Assembly (NCBI GenBank): GCA_013289855.1 | Contig: JABCZD010000008.1 | Location: 62,001-126,000 of the forward strand | Length of the DNA: 64,000 nucleotides | Reading direction: 5' to 3' | Source: Acidobacteriota bacterium | GTDB taxonomy: Bacteria; Acidobacteriota; Terriglobia; Acidiferrales; UBA7541 | In this document: piece after piece, positions 1 to 9,456 of the stretch | Layout: every line of letters starts with the position of its first letter | Numbering within the stretch: the first letter of the stretch is position 1 | Program-made: the position numbers and the translations under genes | Notes under the pieces: model-generated | What the model was told of the DNA's origin: nothing | What the model saw: the letters and a program-made list of their open reading frames with translations, nothing else | The model's database searches: none

Positions 1-4
1 GCTT

Positions 5-1081
5 ATGGCCCTAGCAAACCAAGCAAGCGACCTCGATCCCGCCCGGCTTTTAGCCGCCTGGGTGCGCATCCTCTCCGGCAAAGTCCCTCTGCTCAGCATC
101 GAAATAACTCGCGAGTGCCCGCTCACTTGCCCCGGCTGCTACGCCTACGGTGACACCCACCTTGGCGGCGGCGTCACCCTCCGCGAGCTGAGCGACTTCC
201 GCGGCGACGCCCTCGTCAACGGCGTCCTGGAGCTGGTCCGCAAACACAAGCCGCTCCACGTTTCCCTGGTCGGCGGCGAACCCTTAGTCCGTCATCGCGA
301 ACTCTCCAAGATCCTCCCCGTCCTCAGCGAAATGGGCATCTTCGCACTCGTTGTCACCAGCGGCATCATCCCGATTCCGAAAGAGTGGATGTCCCTCCCA
401 CGCGTCCGCGTCGCCGTCTCCATCGACGGCCTCCCCGAACACCACGACATTCGCCGCAAGCCCGCCACCTACGAAAAAATCCTTAGCCAGCTCGGCGGCC
501 GCGAAGTCAACATTCACTGGACCATCACCCGCCAAATGTTCCAACGCCCCGGTTATCTCGAAGAATACGTAAAGTTTTGGAACCACCGCCCTGAAGTCAA
601 TCGCGTCTGGGTCAGCGTCTACACTCCGCAAATCGGCGAACAAAGCGCCGAACTCCTCACTCCCGAAAATCGCCTAACCCTGGCCGCCGAGCTCCCCGCC
701 CTGGCCGAGCGCTATCCTAAACTCCTCTATAACGAAGGCTTCGCTAAGGCCCTCATCCATCCGCCTGCCAACCCCGACGACTGCGTCTTCGCTAAACTCT
801 CGGCTAACTATTCTGCCGACCTCAAAAGCCGCGTCGAACCCTGCGTCTTCGGTGGCAATCCCGACTGCTCACAATGCGGCTGCGCCATCAGCAGCGCTCT
901 ACACTGGATCCGCACCATAAAAATGGCCGGCCCGCTAAAGGTCGACCATTTCATCGGCAGCTCCACCAAAATCGGCAACTTCTCTAACCGCCTTCGCAAA
1001 GCCGCCGACAAAACCCCGCGCTGGACCCAGCAACCTCCACCCCCACCCAACCTAATCCAAATCGCCTCCGACGAATCCTAG
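5..1081 (+). CDS. radical SAM domain protein
   Basis: A 358-residue radical SAM enzyme. The CxxxCxxC cluster motif (CPLTCPGC, about residues 38-45) lies in a typical 'EITRECPLTCPGC' context and should hold the SAM-cleaving 4Fe-4S cluster. GGEP, at about residues 90-93, is the usual second SAM-binding motif. The C-terminal third carries more cysteines (CVFGGNPDCSQCGC), which may bind an auxiliary cluster or zinc in SPASM style. The tail is proline-rich. Substrate is unknown; peptide modification or a quinone/lipid-type reaction would both fit. The ATG lies 5 bases into the window, so upstream context is missing and an earlier start cannot be excluded. A hairpin follows the gene at 1111-1130. 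The family call is firm, the function is not. Confidence 0.85.
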   Translation: MALANQASDLDPARLLAAWVRILSGKVPLLSIEITRECPLTCPGCYAYGDTHLGGGVTLRELSDFRGDALVNGVLELVRKHKPLHVSLVGGEPLVRHRELSKILPVLSEMGIFALVVTSGIIPIPKEWMSLPRVRVAVSIDGLPEHHDIRRKPATYEKILSQLGGREVNIHWTITRQMFQRPGYLEEYVKFWNHRPEVNRVWVSVYTPQIGEQSAELLTPENRLTLAAELPALAERYPKLLYNEGFAKALIHPPANPDDCVFAKLSANYSADLKSRVEPCVFGGNPDCSQCGCAISSALHWIRTIKMAGPLKVDHFIGSSTKIGNFSNRLRKAADKTPRWTQQPPPPPNLIQIASDES

Positions 1082-1110
1082 CCTGTCTGCGGGAACGCCT
1101 TTCCTGGGAA

Positions 1111-1130
1111 CGCCAATCTCCCGATTGGCG
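1111..1130. terminator. hairpin after radical SAM gene
   Basis: Perfect 8-bp inverted repeat CGCCAATC / GATTGGCG with loop TCCC, between two converging genes. The following TCTTGTCC is only partly T-rich. It may be a bidirectional terminator, or one more dispersed palindrome. Confidence 0.45.
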
Positions 1131-1260
1131 TCTTGTCCTCCGTAGCCGTCGAACTTCAGCCCCGCATCCTCCGACTTCTGCGCCGCTCGCAAGGTCGATT
1201 CGCTCTTCTCCTTGCCATCCCATCTTCAAACTCACTACGTCCGATCACTTCCACCCATCC

Positions 1261-1713
1261 TCAATACAACCTAAAATTCACCTCCAACATCACCCGCTGC
1301 GCCACCGGCACGCCCTCCCGGCTAGCCGGCTTAAACTTCCATTTCTTCACCGCCTTAACCGCCTCCTCATCCAACCCGTAACCCAATTTCTTGTCCAGCG
1401 TCACGTCCTGCACCTCCCCTTCGGCGCTGATCGAAACCCACATTGTCACCACCCCTTGCACCTTTGCCTTCCGCCCCGCCTTGCTGTAGTCCGGCGACGG
1501 AGCATACACCGTCTGCGGCGGGACCGTGCATCCCTTGTCCCCCTCCATGCAACGTCTCACTCGCGGCCGAGAAGGTGGGCTCGGCGCATCACTACCACCA
1601 GTCCCACTCGCGCCCGCCCCCGCAGGCTCCTGACCAATCCCCGCCGCCCGCGTCACCGCCAAACCGCCCGCTACCATCAACAAAATCCCCACCCCAGCCC
1701 ACCAAGCCCTCAT
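1261..1713 (-). CDS. energy transducer TonB-like protein
   Basis: 150 residues. An N-terminal hydrophobic segment (about residues 5-24) acts as signal or anchor. A Gly/Ser/Pro-rich linker follows, then a TonB C-terminal domain (about residues 80-150). Recognisable features are 'GVVTMWVSISAEGEVQDV', the 'LDEEAVKAVKKWKFKPA' helix and strand, and a final 'VMLEVNFRLY'. TonB C-terminal domains contact TonB-dependent outer-membrane receptors. The protein is short and no ExbB/ExbD lies nearby, so it is probably one of the many orphan TonB-fold proteins of Acidobacteriota. It lies just downstream of the S9 peptidase on the same strand (24-base gap) and may be co-transcribed. Confidence 0.8.
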   Translation of the reverse strand: MRAWWAGVGILLMVAGGLAVTRAAGIGQEPAGAGASGTGGSDAPSPPSRPRVRRCMEGDKGCTVPPQTVYAPSPDYSKAGRKAKVQGVVTMWVSISAEGEVQDVTLDKKLGYGLDEEAVKAVKKWKFKPASREGVPVAQRVMLEVNFRLY

Positions 1714-1737
1714 AACCCCACCTCCATCCGCTCTACC

Positions 1738-4233
1738 TCAGGGTTTCGCCACCCCCGCAGTCGCAGTCGCCGACGCCGACCCCGCATTCTTCACATAGGT
1801 CGTCAGCCAACTATTCATCTCCCAAAACATATGCATCACCGACTCCCTAGCCGCATACCCATGCGCCTCCAGCGGCAGCAGCACAAACCGCACCGTCCCC
1901 CCTTGCCCCTTCAACGCGCTAAACAGCCGTTCGCTCTGAATCGGGAACGTTCCCGAATTGTTGTCCGCCTCCCCGTGTATCAGCAGCAGCGGCGTCTTGA
2001 TCAGGTCCGCGTGCATAAACGGCGACATCTTGTAATACACCTCCGGCGCCTGCCAATAAGTCCGATCCTCATTCTGAAAGCCAAACGGCGTCAGCGTCCG
2101 GTTATACGCCCCGCTTCGTGCAATCCCCGCCTTGAACAAATTGCTGTGCGCCAGCAGATTCACCGTCATAAACGCCCCGTACGAATGCCCCATCACCGCC
2201 ACGCGGTTGCGGTCCACCACGCCCATTCGCGCGCCTTCGTCAATCGCCGCTTGCGCGCTCGCCACCAGTTGCTCCACGTACGTGTCGTTCGGCTCCGCGT
2301 TTCCTTCGCCAATGATCGGGATGCTCGTGTTCTCCAGCACCGCGTACCCTTGCGTCACAAACGGTATCGGCGAGCCCCAATACAAAACTGTAAATTCATA
2401 CGGCGATCCCGTAATCTGCCCCGCCGACGCTTTCGTCTTGAACTCCGTCGGATAAGCTTCCATCAACGTTGGCAGCGGACCATCCTCCTTCTTATACCCA
2501 GCCGGCAAATAAAGATTTGCGCTCAGCTCCACCCCGTCCGCGCGCTTGTACTTCAGCACCTGCTTGGTCGGCAACGTCGCGTTTCCATACGGACTCGGGA
2601 ATGCCGTCACCTGCTGCAGCGCTTGCCCCGCGCTCCACAAATAATAGTTCGGACTCTGCGTCGGCGATTCCTTCCGCACCAGCACCTTCACCGGGCCAGC
2701 ATCGATCACATCCCACGGAAATTCGAAATATCCCTTCTCCGACTCCCAAATTTTCTTCGAACTCCCATTCGCGAGATTCATCACCGCCACGAACGGCTTG
2801 TCGCCTTCCGCCGATGCTCCTTCGCCCCGCAAGAACACTCCACTGCCATCCGGCGTCGTCACCGCCACCGGTTTCCCCGCGCCATTCATCGCGCTGACCG
2901 CCGTCCCCGGATCGTTGTACCGATCCTCGAACGATCCCTCGAACAGCTTCACCGGCGCCCCCACGCTGACCGCCAGAATCACCCGTGCGCGATCCTTCCA
3001 GCGCCGCTCTTCCACCAGCACCGTATGTTTTTCGCTCCACGTCACGCTGCGAAACCGGATCGGCAATTCCGCCAACTTCCGCGCGCCTCCCGTAAACGGC
3101 GCATCCAGCAGATACAACGTGTCGCGCACCGCCGCTTCTTTCCGCGGATCGCCGCCGTCGCCCGCTTCCACCCAAAAAACCGTAGCCGGCGCGTCGCTCC
3201 TCCATTGATACTCCCGCGGCCCCGCAAACACCGCATCATGTATGTTCGGAACGCTATCCTGCAGCGCTCTGTCGCTTAATTCCTTCACGCTTCCCGTCTT
3301 AATTTCCACCACCGACACCCGCAGCGGAAACATCTCGTACGGCAGCAAATACGAATACGGTTTGTGCTGCGCGGAAATCAACGCATACCTCCCATCCGGC
3401 GACGCCGTCGCCTCTTCAATCACTCCCGGCTTGCCGATCGCCACGCTCGTCCCATCCATTCCAATCACCGCCACTTGTGACGTCGCGTAGTAATCGAAAA
3501 TCTCCTGGTCCGTCGGATTCTTCAGCAAATCTTCGTACGTCGCTCCCGGCGTCACCCGCCCCAGATTCTGCTGCACCACCGGCCCATCCGGCACTTCGCT
3601 CCGCACCGGCGCCCCGCCTCGGCCCGCGGGTATCGTCTTGCAAATGAGTCGCGCGCTGTCGCTCATCCATTCGCACGGATCGCCAAACACTCCGTTCAAC
3701 GCCACCCCCGCCACTCGCCCCGCCTTCGCGCTCGCCGCATCCACAATCCACAAACTCAGCCCCGCATCTCCACTCGCGTCGCTGCTGTTCACCACCGAAA
3801 TTTTTCGCCCGTCCGGCGACCACGCCACAAACCGAATCTTCGCCTGCGCCGGCAAACCTGCAACCGCCATCTCTTTTCCATCCTGCAGCGTCTGCAATTT
3901 CAACGAGGTAATGTACCTCCCGCGGCTCGGACCATTCGTCTTCGGATTAAATCGCAATCCCGCCAGCCGCAACTCCGGCTGCGCCAAATCCGCAATCGGC
4001 GGCAACCCCGAATACTGCTCGATCAGTATCCGTCGCGCCTCCCCGCTCTTCCCCGCCGGCGACACACTCACCCGCGGCGGCGGCGGCGCGTCCACCAACT
4101 GCACAATCGCCGCCGGCGGCTCCTGATACTTCGGACTCTCCTGCGCCCCCGCCAATCCTCCGCCAGCGCACACCACAACGCCCGCGAACCCACAAACATT
4201 TAGTACCTTCGCCCAATTCCACATTCGAACCAC
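1738..4233 (-). CDS. S9 family serine peptidase (glutamyl endopeptidase-like)
   Basis: 831 residues: signal peptide (about 1-30), a beta-propeller-like region with WSPDGR-type repeats (about 130-540), and a C-terminal alpha/beta-hydrolase domain. The catalytic triad is visible: Ser684 in GHSYGAFM, Asp757 in LIHGEADNNS and His791 in EAHGYAARES. The 'HGYAARES...HMFWEMNSWL' ending resembles plant chloroplast glutamyl endopeptidase (subfamily S9D) rather than classic prolyl oligopeptidase. It probably hydrolyses peptides in the periplasm. A TonB-like gene follows 24 bases downstream. The ATG at 4233 precedes a good signal peptide; a second ATG three codons on is possible. Confidence 0.9.
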   Translation of the reverse strand: MVRMWNWAKVLNVCGFAGVVVCAGGGLAGAQESPKYQEPPAAIVQLVDAPPPPRVSVSPAGKSGEARRILIEQYSGLPPIADLAQPELRLAGLRFNPKTNGPSRGRYITSLKLQTLQDGKEMAVAGLPAQAKIRFVAWSPDGRKISVVNSSDASGDAGLSLWIVDAASAKAGRVAGVALNGVFGDPCEWMSDSARLICKTIPAGRGGAPVRSEVPDGPVVQQNLGRVTPGATYEDLLKNPTDQEIFDYYATSQVAVIGMDGTSVAIGKPGVIEEATASPDGRYALISAQHKPYSYLLPYEMFPLRVSVVEIKTGSVKELSDRALQDSVPNIHDAVFAGPREYQWRSDAPATVFWVEAGDGGDPRKEAAVRDTLYLLDAPFTGGARKLAELPIRFRSVTWSEKHTVLVEERRWKDRARVILAVSVGAPVKLFEGSFEDRYNDPGTAVSAMNGAGKPVAVTTPDGSGVFLRGEGASAEGDKPFVAVMNLANGSSKKIWESEKGYFEFPWDVIDAGPVKVLVRKESPTQSPNYYLWSAGQALQQVTAFPSPYGNATLPTKQVLKYKRADGVELSANLYLPAGYKKEDGPLPTLMEAYPTEFKTKASAGQITGSPYEFTVLYWGSPIPFVTQGYAVLENTSIPIIGEGNAEPNDTYVEQLVASAQAAIDEGARMGVVDRNRVAVMGHSYGAFMTVNLLAHSNLFKAGIARSGAYNRTLTPFGFQNEDRTYWQAPEVYYKMSPFMHADLIKTPLLLIHGEADNNSGTFPIQSERLFSALKGQGGTVRFVLLPLEAHGYAARESVMHMFWEMNSWLTTYVKNAGSASATATAGVAKP

Positions 4234-4639
4234 CCTGCTTTCATTTCATGAGTTTGGAAGACGCGGCAAACACCAGCATTCTCATCACATACCACCCCAC
4301 ACGCAATCAATTTCTAATTCCGATTAGCCCTTCGAATCAGCGCGCCCGGCGACCACCGTATTTCTCTCGCCACTAGTCACTCGCCGCTTCCTCCTTCGTC
4401 CCGTCCTCTCTCGATTATCGATCCAGCGCAGCGTGCCGTAATCCACACCGTCATTCTGAGCGGACAGCCGACGCCTTTTCTTAACGCGATTTTCAATCAG
4501 TTGCCGGGTCTGGGTTAGAACGCGTCTTTTGGCTGGCGCAGTGCATCTATTCTGTAGTGTGGAAGGAGAACCCGGCTCCTATCTTTCATGCTATCTAGCT
4601 GCGCAGTAAGAATTTGGGTTCAAAGCGCAAGGAGAAGCG
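4234..4639. other. divergent intergenic region
   Basis: About 400 bases between the divergently read S9 peptidase and OmpA-like genes. I see no gene. It must hold both promoters; no convincing -35/-10 pair was found by eye. AAGGAGAAGCG directly before the ATG at 4640 is the OmpA-gene ribosome site. Confidence 0.5.
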
Positions 4640-5338
4640 ATGAAACTGCTCATTGGAATCTATTTAGTCTTTACCGTGGCATTGTTCGGGGGCTGCGCAA
4701 CCAAGAAGTACGTGGCGCAGTCGATTGACCCCGTGAATGCCAAGCTCAACCAAGTAGACCAGAATGCCCAAAACACACAAAAGCAACTCGATGAAGCGGA
4801 ACCTCGCATCAGTGCCGCCGATGAAAAGGCCACGTCAGCGGATGCACGCGCTACCGACGCTCTGGGTCGCGCCGACGCCGCATCGAAAAAATCCGACGAA
4901 GTGCGCGACCAGCTTCGCTCGGAGTTGAGCAGCCGCATCGCCGACCTCGACGATTACAAGGCCGCCAGCACGGGGACCGTCTTATTCAAGGTCAATTCTT
5001 CCCGGCTTTCCGATGAAGCTAGGCAGCAACTCGACCAGATGACCTCCGGGCCGCTCAGCGCCGCAAAACGCTACTTCATCGCCATCCAGGGATTCACGGA
5101 CAAATCGGGTTCCGCTGAGTACAACCTGGAACTCAGCCGCCGCCGCGCCGAAGCCGTGCAAACGTATCTCGTCGCGCAGCACAATGTGCCGGTCTACCGC
5201 ATTCAAATTGTCGGTCTGGGTAAAGACAAGCCCGTGAATGACGAAAAGACCCGCGAGCAACGCCAGCAAAACCGCCGCGTCGAAGTCACTCTGTTCAGCG
5301 CCGACGCAGGCAGCGCAACAAAGTCTTCTATGAACTAA
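4640..5338 (+). CDS. OmpA family lipoprotein
   Basis: 232 residues. The N-terminus is a lipoprotein signal peptide with lipobox LFGGC (Cys19). A long heptad-like alanine-rich region (about 35-105) predicts a coiled coil. The C-terminal half is an OmpA peptidoglycan-binding domain: VLFKVNSSRLSDEARQQL, then GFTDKSGSAEYNLELSRRRAEAV and a final 'NRRVEVTLF'. The protein probably tethers the outer membrane to the cell wall, like Pal or Lpp-OmpA hybrids. AAGGAGAAGCG precedes the ATG. No tol genes are nearby. The stop overlaps the end of a convergent small ORF by 4 bases. Confidence 0.9.
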   Translation: MKLLIGIYLVFTVALFGGCATKKYVAQSIDPVNAKLNQVDQNAQNTQKQLDEAEPRISAADEKATSADARATDALGRADAASKKSDEVRDQLRSELSSRIADLDDYKAASTGTVLFKVNSSRLSDEARQQLDQMTSGPLSAAKRYFIAIQGFTDKSGSAEYNLELSRRRAEAVQTYLVAQHNVPVYRIQIVGLGKDKPVNDEKTREQRQQNRRVEVTLFSADAGSATKSSMN

Positions 5339-5739
5339 GCGAAGACCTGAGACGAAATCGCGTTGAGCCGCCATGGCGCGAAAGAGCGCGATGCTAGGGG
5401 TGTGAGGATGTTCTCGCACGTACCTTGTGCGTCTCTCGTCATGTCAATTCCGGTCCGGTCAAGATTTCTTTGCGTTTCAAATGCTTCTGTCTCGTTTGCA
5501 ATACGCACGATCCTTCTACGAAGAGAATTGCTGGATTCTTTCGTTGCTACAGGCTGCGTCGCTGTATTCTTTGATGCTTCCGCAGGTCGATTCTTTAGTT
5601 CAGATATCTCGTTTTGCTGTGAATTGTATGCGTGAACGAGTTGTTGATGGTCGTTGTAAATGGTACGTACGATGCTGCAAGCATAGAGGAAACACGAACC
5701 AACGACTACCACCGCGAGACCAATGAAAACGTCCTCCAT
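5335..5739 (-). CDS. possible small single-pass membrane protein
   Basis: 134 residues from the ATG that starts MEDVFIGLA. It has one strong membrane helix (about 4-25, 'VFIGLAVVVVGSCFLYA') followed by a polar, helix-prone stretch, 'NSQQNEISELKN'. No family was recognised. It converges on the OmpA-like gene with a 4-base overlap. The C-terminal 40 residues look less protein-like. A longer form beginning at 5772 is open. Confidence 0.4.
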   Translation of the reverse strand: MEDVFIGLAVVVVGSCFLYACSIVRTIYNDHQQLVHAYNSQQNEISELKNRPAEASKNTATQPVATKESSNSLRRRIVRIANETEAFETQRNLDRTGIDMTRDAQGTCENILTPLASRSFAPWRLNAISSQVFA

Positions 5740-6015
5740 CCACTGGCTCTTCTTGCAGCTTCGCTCGTCCAAAGGCGGACGGCGTTAGCCGAATACTCAA
5801 CCGATCACGCGTAACCGATGAAGAAGCCGGCGCCGCACTTCACACCAGCCTCAGCAGAACGCGGCATGTGTAATCCGGCAATCTCGGCGAAAAATATCCA
5901 ACCAACCGAGGCAATCCAATCGCGACCTACGCTCATTCGATTCTTCGAGGTTCCCTGCTTGCCTCTGCAAGTTCTTCCATGGTAACTACTACTGCTCGTC
6001 ATTCGCATTGCGCTT

Positions 6016-6711
6016 ATGGAGGCTGCTTTGGCAAATCCCCTGGACCAGGTGCCCTTTGGCTTTGCAGGCGCTGAGTTTGCAGAGAACCCCGAACCCCGTT
6101 GCCCCTGCATCTTGCTCTTAGATACCTCTGGCTCTATGAAGGGTGAGCCGATAGCCCAGCTCAACAAGGGGCTGGTCACATTCAAGGATGAACTTTCGGC
6201 CGACGCCCTCGCGCAGAAACGCGTCGAGGTAGCACTCATCACCTTTGGCCCTGTCCAAGTCCACTCGGACTTTCAGACCGCCGACCTTTTTCAGCCTCCA
6301 CACCTTGAGACTACGGGCGACACCCCTATGGGCGCCGCCATACTTCAGGCCTTGGCTATCTTGGATCAACGCAAACAAGCCTATAAATCCAATGGCATCT
6401 CCTATTATCGCCCCTGGATTTTCCTCGTCACCGACGGTGCGCCGACGGACGCATGGAAGGAGGCTGCTAAGAAAGTGCACGCTGGCGAAGAGGCTAAGGC
6501 ACTCTCTTTCTTCGCGGTCGGAGTCGAAGGCGCCAATTTTGAAACGCTCGCTGAAATCGCTGTTCGCAAACCGTTACAGCTGAAGGAACTCCGCTTCCGC
6601 GATCTCTTCATCTGGCTTTCGAACTCATTGAGCGCGGTATCGCGTTCCAACGTGGACGAGCAGGTCCCTCTACAGAATCCCACTACGCCTGAAGGATGGG
6701 CTGCCGTATGA
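6016..6711 (+). CDS. yegL: vWA domain protein, YegL/TerY-like
   Basis: 231 residues, nearly all one von Willebrand A domain. The MIDAS motif DTSGSM is at 36-41, GDTPMG supplies the threonine and TDGAPTD the later aspartate. Much of it reads like E. coli YegL: '[14 protein letters not shown]', '[11 protein letters not shown]', 'RELFSWLS'-like end. In the TerY-P triad the vWA protein is thought to be a metal-dependent scaffold or substrate for the kinase and phosphatase encoded with it. The stop overlaps the next start (ATGA at 6708-6711), so translation is coupled. The ATG has only a weak ribosome site. Cytoplasmic: no signal peptide. Confidence 0.9.
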   Translation: MEAALANPLDQVPFGFAGAEFAENPEPRCPCILLLDTSGSMKGEPIAQLNKGLVTFKDELSADALAQKRVEVALITFGPVQVHSDFQTADLFQPPHLETTGDTPMGAAILQALAILDQRKQAYKSNGISYYRPWIFLVTDGAPTDAWKEAAKKVHAGEEAKALSFFAVGVEGANFETLAEIAVRKPLQLKELRFRDLFIWLSNSLSAVSRSNVDEQVPLQNPTTPEGWAAV

Positions 6712-7514
6712 GCATGGGAGGCTGGCGCTATGTTGCCACCTCCGTGATCGGAACTTCCCACGAAAAAACGGGCGGTACATGCCAGGATGCCAATGATTGC
6801 CAGATCTATGCGCTGCCTGCTGGAGAAACCGTCCTGGCTGCAGCCGTGGCTGACGGAGCCGGGAGCGCTGTTTGCGGCGGTGAAGGTGCGGCAAGCGCTT
6901 GTCGCGCGTTGCTCCGCCTCATAAGTGAACATTTGGATTCAGGCAAGACCGTCGAACAAGTCACCAGAGACAAGGTCGGAACCTGGATAGCCACTATTCA
7001 GAGTCTTCTGGAAGAAGAAGCCAAAACGGCCTCCCGCGAACGTCGCGATTTCGCTTGTACCATCTTGGGTCTCCTCGTCGGTGAGGCTCACGCCGCCTGC
7101 TTTCAGATCGGAGACGGCGTGATAGTCCTCGCTGATTCCGAGGAGCACGCTTATGGACATGTTTTCTGGCCGGATAGGGGCGAGTATGCCAATACCACGC
7201 ATTTCGTGACGGAGGACGACGCCGTCGAGCGTCTTCAGTTTGCCTCTATCAATCGGCGCATCGTGGAAGCGGCCCTTCTTAGCGACGGGTTGCAGACCAT
7301 CGCGCTCAACTATCAGCAACAAATTGCCCACGGGCCTTTTTTTAGAGGATTGTTCGCGCCGTTGCGAACCGCGGAAGAAGGCTGTTCTGCGGAACTCTCC
7401 GCGTCCCTCGTGGCTTTTCTCGCTTCGCCGCGTGTGAATGAAAAAACCGACGACGACAAAACCTTGGTGCTTGCTAGCCGCACCCATTCGGATTTGGCCA
7501 CACCGGCGGTTTAA
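6708..7514 (+). CDS. yegK: PP2C-type protein phosphatase, YegK-like
   Basis: 268 residues from the ATG that overlaps the yegL stop; an in-frame ATG at 6696 is less likely. A PP2C fold is indicated by the N-terminal '[14 protein letters not shown]' (acidic metal-site segment), '[18 protein letters not shown]' (DGxGS motif, about 45-55) and '[24 protein letters not shown]' (GDG motif). It should remove Ser/Thr phosphates placed by the neighbouring kinase. It matches E. coli YegK in gene order and motifs. Only 4 bases separate its stop from the kinase start. The metal residues seen are intact, so an active enzyme is likely. Confidence 0.87.
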   Translation: MSMGGWRYVATSVIGTSHEKTGGTCQDANDCQIYALPAGETVLAAAVADGAGSAVCGGEGAASACRALLRLISEHLDSGKTVEQVTRDKVGTWIATIQSLLEEEAKTASRERRDFACTILGLLVGEAHAACFQIGDGVIVLADSEEHAYGHVFWPDRGEYANTTHFVTEDDAVERLQFASINRRIVEAALLSDGLQTIALNYQQQIAHGPFFRGLFAPLRTAEEGCSAELSASLVAFLASPRVNEKTDDDKTLVLASRTHSDLATPAV

Positions 7515-7518
7515 AGCA

Positions 7519-9456
7519 ATGTCACTGACCGCACTCTTTGACCACCAGGGAAGACGCGTCAGTCTGGGCATGGAACTCGGCCGTGGTGGCGAAGCCGCGG
7601 TGTATTGCGTGGAGGGCCAACCCGAGCTCGTCGCAAAAATCTATCACCAGCCAACCGGCCCGGAAAAAACGGAGAAGCTCTCGCAAATGGTCAAACTCCA
7701 GAGCGAGCGCTTGCTAGCCCTCTCAGCGTGGCCGATCGGAACCCTATTCATGGCCGGCAACAGGTCCGTGGCCGGCTTTCTCATGAAAAACGTCAGCCGC
7801 TTCAAGGACATTCATCTACTCTACAATCCGAAAAGCCGCACTCGCGAATTTCCCCCTAAAGCTAATTGGCGATTCTTGCTCCACACCGCTTCGAACGTCG
7901 CCAGAGCCTTCGCCGCAATTCACGACCACGGCCACGTGATAGGTGACGTCAACCAGAGCAACGTGCGCGTTTCCCCGGAAACCGCCATCGTAAACCTTCT
8001 CGATTGCGATAGCTTTCAAATCTCCGCAAACGGAAAGGTCTATCCTTGCGAAGTCGGCGTGCCTTTGTACACTCCCCCGGAATTGCAGGATACGGAATTC
8101 AGGGAAGTCGTCCGCACGCCAAATCACGATAACTTTGGACTCGCGGTCCTCATCTTTCACCTTCTGTTCATGGGCCGTCACCCATTCGCCGGCAAGTTCC
8201 TCGGCCGAGGCGAAATGCCCATCGAGAAAGCCATTGCTGAGCAACGCTTCGCCTTCGCCAGGGACGCACAGCGCACCCAAATGCTGCCTCCTCCTGCCTG
8301 CATCACCCTCGCCCACTTGCCTCAGGAAATCGGCGACCTATTCACCAGCGCCTTCGACTCGCCTGGTGCTGCGAACGGCAGGCCCGACGGCAAGCAGTGG
8401 ATTGCAGAATTGGATGCCCTGGCTGGTCGGCTGATGGTCTGCTCCAAGAACAAGGCCCACCTCTTTTTCAATGGCCTCTCTTCTTGCCCATGGTGCTCGA
8501 TCGAGTCATCCGGCGTTCTTTTATTCGTCGACTACACCATCGTAGACACGGCCACGGGGTTCAGCATCGAAGTGGTCTGGGCTCGCATACTCGCCATCCC
8601 CAGTCCCGGCGAGGGAAATGTGCCGTCGATGCTCAGCTACATTTCCCGTGTTCAGCCCTCTTCTCGCGCCAAGGTCGCCGCTCTCAAAAGGCGCTACAAG
8701 GTCGCCGCTCTAATCGTAGCCGGAGTTGCCGCTCTTGCATTCGTTGTCACCTCTCCGGATGGGTTTGCGTACATGTACTACTTCGGTATGGTAATCTTTG
8801 CTTTACATAAACTCTTGGATAGCGACGCTCCGGCGAAGTTCGGACAAGCCGCCAGAGACGCCGAATACCGCCTCCGAAACCTCGAATTCCGTTGGCAGCA
8901 CGAGGCCTCTGGCGCGGACTTCACTGCCGAATTGGACAGGCTGAGGACTCTAACCGAAGAGTATCGAAAACTTCCCGAACGGCGAAAACAAAAGGTTCGC
9001 GAGCTCGAACGCGCGTTGTATGAAACTCAGTTGCGCCACTACTTGGCGCAATTTGACATCGCCGCGGCCGAGATTCCCCATATCAAAGACGGTCGCAAAG
9101 CGATGCTCTCTGCCTACGGGATAGACGATGCTGCGGATGTCACGCGGTCAGCTCTCGAAGCCGTCCCCGGCTTCGGTCAGTTCCTGATCATCCAGCTCAT
9201 CACCTGGCGGCAATCTTTGGAGGCCACCTTTAAGTTCAATCCTGGCCGGGGCGTCGACCCCGCCGACCTTCAACGCGTGGACCGCGACCTCGCCAAGCGC
9301 CGAGCCGAGATTGAAGCTCTCTTGTCTAAAGGCCCATCCGAACTCAACGACCTCCGCCGCCGCATTATCGCTGCCCGCGGGCGTTTGCAGGTTCAACTCG
9401 AAAAAGCGTTGATGGATGTGGCGCAAGCCCAAGCCGACGAAAGCGCTGGAGTCTAG
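7519..9456 (+). CDS. yegI: protein kinase with helix-hairpin-helix tail, YegI-like
   Basis: 645 residues from the ATG at 7519; in-frame upstream sequence belongs to the overlapping phosphatase gene. N-terminal kinase domain: glycine loop GRGGEAAVY (21-29), Lys40, catalytic loop GDVNQSN with Asp143 and Asn148, and DCD (162-164) in place of DFG. The HRD motif is likewise replaced by 'IGD'. As I recall E. coli YegI, these departures are typical of its family. Two hydrophobic segments (about 390-432) suggest membrane attachment, followed by a coiled-coil-like stretch and 'LEAVPGFGQFLIIQLITWR', a helix-hairpin-helix-type motif. It is third in the triad and presumably phosphorylates Ser/Thr on partner proteins, perhaps nucleic-acid linked. 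Confidence 0.87.
   Translation: MSLTALFDHQGRRVSLGMELGRGGEAAVYCVEGQPELVAKIYHQPTGPEKTEKLSQMVKLQSERLLALSAWPIGTLFMAGNRSVAGFLMKNVSRFKDIHLLYNPKSRTREFPPKANWRFLLHTASNVARAFAAIHDHGHVIGDVNQSNVRVSPETAIVNLLDCDSFQISANGKVYPCEVGVPLYTPPELQDTEFREVVRTPNHDNFGLAVLIFHLLFMGRHPFAGKFLGRGEMPIEKAIAEQRFAFARDAQRTQMLPPPACITLAHLPQEIGDLFTSAFDSPGAANGRPDGKQWIAELDALAGRLMVCSKNKAHLFFNGLSSCPWCSIESSGVLLFVDYTIVDTATGFSIEVVWARILAIPSPGEGNVPSMLSYISRVQPSSRAKVAALKRRYKVAALIVAGVAALAFVVTSPDGFAYMYYFGMVIFALHKLLDSDAPAKFGQAARDAEYRLRNLEFRWQHEASGADFTAELDRLRTLTEEYRKLPERRKQKVRELERALYETQLRHYLAQFDIAAAEIPHIKDGRKAMLSAYGIDDAADVTRSALEAVPGFGQFLIIQLITWRQSLEATFKFNPGRGVDPADLQRVDRDLAKRRAEIEALLSKGPSELNDLRRRIIAARGRLQVQLEKALMDVAQAQADESAGV

Noticed and set aside
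1456..3279. A 607-residue open frame on the + strand opposite the S9 peptidase
   Set aside because: Arg/His/Pro-rich translation without domain features; it is the mirror of a high-GC gene with a clear catalytic triad on the other strand.
5805..6242. A 145-residue minus-strand frame before the vWA gene
   Set aside because: Overlaps the conserved vWA start region and has no protein-like features.
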